Below are positions 21,276-23,838 of a stretch of 23,838 nucleotides of DNA, in pieces (position 1 is the stretch's first letter; every line of letters starts with the position of its first letter). The DNA comes from Cruorifilaria tuberocauda (Eukaryota > Nematoda > Chromadorea > Rhabditida > Onchocercidae): NCBI GenBank assembly GCA_013365365.1, contig JABVXU010000721.1:1-23838 (forward strand), written 5' to 3'. The position numbers were made by a program, and so were the translations under genes. A model generated the notes under the pieces. It was not told where the DNA came from. It searched no databases and worked only from the letters and a program-made list of their open reading frames with translations.

Positions 21276-22984
21276 ATTCTGTTTTTAGCAATAGATATAT
21301 TCACCACAGCATTCACCATTCTGAAATGATTTATTTTTATGTTCACTTTTTCAATTTATTGAATTTTATTAACTTGTCTTTTTTTGTTTTTTTAGACTAA
21401 ATATATACTCGATATTCGGTATTACCGAAAGACTGTTGTAATAACAGATAAAATTTCAGTGTATACATAAGTGATGAAATTAATTTTTTCAACTTCTGTT
21501 ATTAAATTTTCAGAAAATATGCATTAATATAGATGTATTTTGAGGGAATTTTTAAATGGCTCTTCAAACATCTTGTTGAATCATTATAATATAAAATGGT
21601 GAATGCTAGCATTTTGCAATAAGTCAGAATTTAAAAATAATCATTTCAGAAATTAGTGAAAACATTGCTGTATTCTTATCAAATTCTTTATAAATTGCTT
21701 TTTCCTTATTACGCTGTATTTTCTAAATTTCAACATTTCATAGATGTCTCAGAAACTTGCTATGTTCGATGTACTTTTGTAAATTTCTTCTATCATTCAT
21801 ATCATATTCAAATTCGTTATGCTTTTAATAAAGTATAAAATTGATTAATAAAAGGTGTTGAGTATATATACTAGACTAGAAAATTTTGCGAAAAGCTTGA
21901 AACATATATGGGAACTTTTTCGTTTGTTGATTTAGATAAAATTTCAATCAAAGCTTTTCGCTAAAACTATCGAGCTGCTATTCAACTGATGCTTTCTGTC
22001 AAATAATTTAAGAAATTATCAGACGGATATTGAAATGAAATCCTAAAATGAATATATTAGATTATCCAGTCAGATAATTTTCGCTTTTTCTTCAAATCAT
22101 AATTTTTTTTCTTTTCTTTAGTAGAAGCATACAATGTAGCGCTTCCATATTACATATCTTTGGCATTTCAAGGAAATTCGACACATGATAATATTCTTCG
22201 TAAAAATTATAATTGATAGTGAAGAAGATTTTCCAATACTTCTGAAAAATCTTTAAGAAAGAATTGGTCCATGGGAGATTCAAATATCCGAAGTTTTGCA
22301 CTACGAGCTATCTAGGTATATAATCACAATAATAGAGAGATGGAAGATAAAAAAAGTCCGAAGTTTTATTTTTGTTACTTAAATTTTTGGAATAACCAAA
22401 CATCGTTGCTGTCTGTTATTTCATTACTTTTCGTGATATTGTTCATTACTTAATCATTTAATGACTTAATTACTTAATTGCTTAACTTGTAAATCTTTTC
22501 TATCATCATTTTCGTTAAATCTCTTTTTAAGATGTTTCAATCATTTTCCAATAATTATTTCATTCAATTATTTTTTTTTAGTCTTAAAATTATCAAATAT
22601 AATCATCATTAAATCTTGCTTATCAATTTACAATCATATACTGTTTATCAATAATATCTTGCTTCTTTTTTCTTCTTTAATTATGTATTAATTTTTAATT
22701 CTAATTATAATAAACTTATAAAGCATAAAACTATTTGTGATAAGTTTCTTTAATATTATTCAATACAAATCATTCTTTTTAATATTATTAGCCGGAAAAA
22801 AAAAGTAATATATTATTACAAAAGGATTGATAAGATAAAAGTGCAATTTACATCAAAATAAGAAAATTTATTGTTTACTTCTGATTGCATATTACACAGT
22901 TCCACTGATATGCTTCTAACAATAGTTCGTTCAATGTAAGAGGAAGTTTTGAAAAAAGCTCAAAAGCAAATCGAGCATTATCTA

Positions 22985-23046
22985 ATCTTTTTCACTTCTC
23001 TTTTTCTTTCTCTCCTTTTCTTTCCCTCTCTCTCCCTCTCTCTTTC
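22985..23046. repeat. CT-rich low-complexity tract
   Basis: Nearly pure C/T with CTCTCTCCCTCTCTC-type runs; a degenerate CT microsatellite in intergenic DNA. Confidence 0.8.
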
Positions 23047-23258
23047 ATATACCCCTTTTAACATTATTTTAAACTACTTCAAATGTTAGCTATATTAAAA
23101 TTGTAAACACAATTTGATTTTGAAGACCATTAAGGTTTATCCCTGTTGCTTTTGCAAAATTAATTCCTGTTTTCAAAATAGCACAAGTGTGAAATTTTTT
23201 TTTTTGCATTATCATATTTTAATGTTAGCAAATTAATTTAGAGTGTAATCTTCCAAAG

Positions 23259-23276
23259 TTAATTAATTAATTAATT
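23259..23276. repeat. (TTAA)n microsatellite
   Basis: Four and a half perfect TTAA units. Confidence 0.9.
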
Positions 23277-23300
23277 CTACTGTGTTTTCTTATTAAGTTA

Positions 23301-23379
23301 TAGTCTTAAAATTATTTCATTTAATCAATTTGCTATGTGATGAATTATTGAATAATTAGTAATTATCAAATATAATCAT
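23301..23379. repeat. Diverged copy of 22579-22606 split by a 51-bp insertion
   Basis: TAGTCTTAAAATTAT (23301-23315) and AATTATCAAATATAATCAT (23361-23379) are contiguous and overlapping in one piece at 22579-22606. In this copy they are separated by extra DNA flanked by the direct repeat AATTAT. Confidence 0.6.
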
Positions 23380-23672
23380 TTATTTGTTGTAATATATTTC
23401 CAATTCATCTGATAAACAGTATGTGCGACGATAGCATTTTTTAATTTCTTTTTTTTCTACAACATAAAAATTTTCAACTGTTTTTATATTTATTGCATTA
23501 TGGGAAATATTGAAATTATGAATCACTGAAATGAATGAATCAACCGAATGAATGAAATTATTCCGTTTTTTTCACTTTTATTTTTTGATAAATCTGAATA
23601 TATTTTATTTTTTCATGATTGGAAAAAAAGTATTGCATGAAATATCATCAAACATTTTTACATATATTATAC

Positions 23673-23692
23673 ATTAATTAATTAATTAATTA
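23673..23692. repeat. (ATTA)5 microsatellite
   Basis: Five perfect ATTA units near the window end. Confidence 0.9.
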
Positions 23693-23838
23693 TTATATTA
23701 TTAGCTTAATACTTACTATCATATTAATCATCATATTACGTATATTGTATAATAATTATGCAATAATCAATAATAATTGGAATACAATTTCAAAAATTTG
23801 ATAATTTTATTTCTCATAAAAATGCTTATTAGTAGCAT

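Larger units (their letters stand above)
20108..23838. other. AT-rich region downstream of the Nudix gene
   Basis: About 3.7 kb with no supportable full gene on either strand. It contains a short coding-like stretch at 20405-20609, a 25-bp tandem duplication, a CT-rich tract, two (TTAA)n microsatellites, a TTACTTAAT-type simple repeat at about 22447-22485, and a split duplicated segment at 22579/23301. No poly(A) hexamer AATAAA was seen in the first 200 nt after the Nudix stop; GATAAA at 20127-20132 is the nearest variant. Confidence 0.6.

Noticed and set aside
21656..22301. ORFs of 60-69 codons in the downstream region.
   Set aside because: Phe/Tyr/Ile/Asn-rich translations typical of AT-rich non-coding DNA; no splice or start context.
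1..23838. CRISPR arrays, bacterial operons, transposase or retroelement genes.
   Set aside because: No spaced direct repeats, no long intronless frames and no transposase or reverse-transcriptase motifs were found on either strand.

Overview
The window looks like nuclear DNA of a parasitic nematode, most likely a filarial (Onchocercidae-type) worm. The sequence is very AT-rich. Genes are split into many small exons (20 to about 310 nt) with short GT-AG introns that mostly end in TTTNCAG or TTTTTAG. The Hook-family gene has a C-terminal membrane/KASH-like tail, an arrangement known from C. elegans ZYG-12. The species assignment is inference. No bacterial, viral or transposon gene was recognised.

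Layout, all on the + strand. (1) 1-1571: upstream AT-rich DNA with one coding-like block at 704-841. (2) 1572-8353: a 14-exon gene for a 763-residue low-complexity P/Q/M/G/S/N-rich protein ending in a complete C4HC3 PHD finger, best explained as a Pygopus-like Wnt/beta-catenin co-factor. (3) 8354-11573: intergenic DNA with a CT microsatellite. (4) 11606-17846: about 20 exons for a 741-residue Hook/ZYG-12-like protein, with an N-terminal HOOK domain, long coiled coil, Hook C-terminal motif, one transmembrane segment and a short luminal tail ending PPT. (5) 17847-19100: mostly non-coding, but with two phase-compatible coding-like blocks that could encode an alternative soluble end of the Hook protein. 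(6) 19101-20107: a three-exon Nudix hydrolase of the NUDT8 (CoA diphosphatase) type. (7) 20108-23838: very AT-rich DNA with simple repeats, a 25-bp tandem duplication and one short coding-like stretch near 20.4-20.6 kb.

The three genes do not form an obvious pathway: nuclear Wnt transcription, centrosome/nuclear-envelope attachment through dynein and SUN proteins, and coenzyme A turnover. The Hook and Nudix genes are close and co-directional, so an operon is possible but not shown. All exon models were built by hand from splice signals, reading phase and family resemblance. Every junction is phase-consistent, but one in the Hook gene (16541-16560) needs an implausibly short 20-nt intron and is unresolved.
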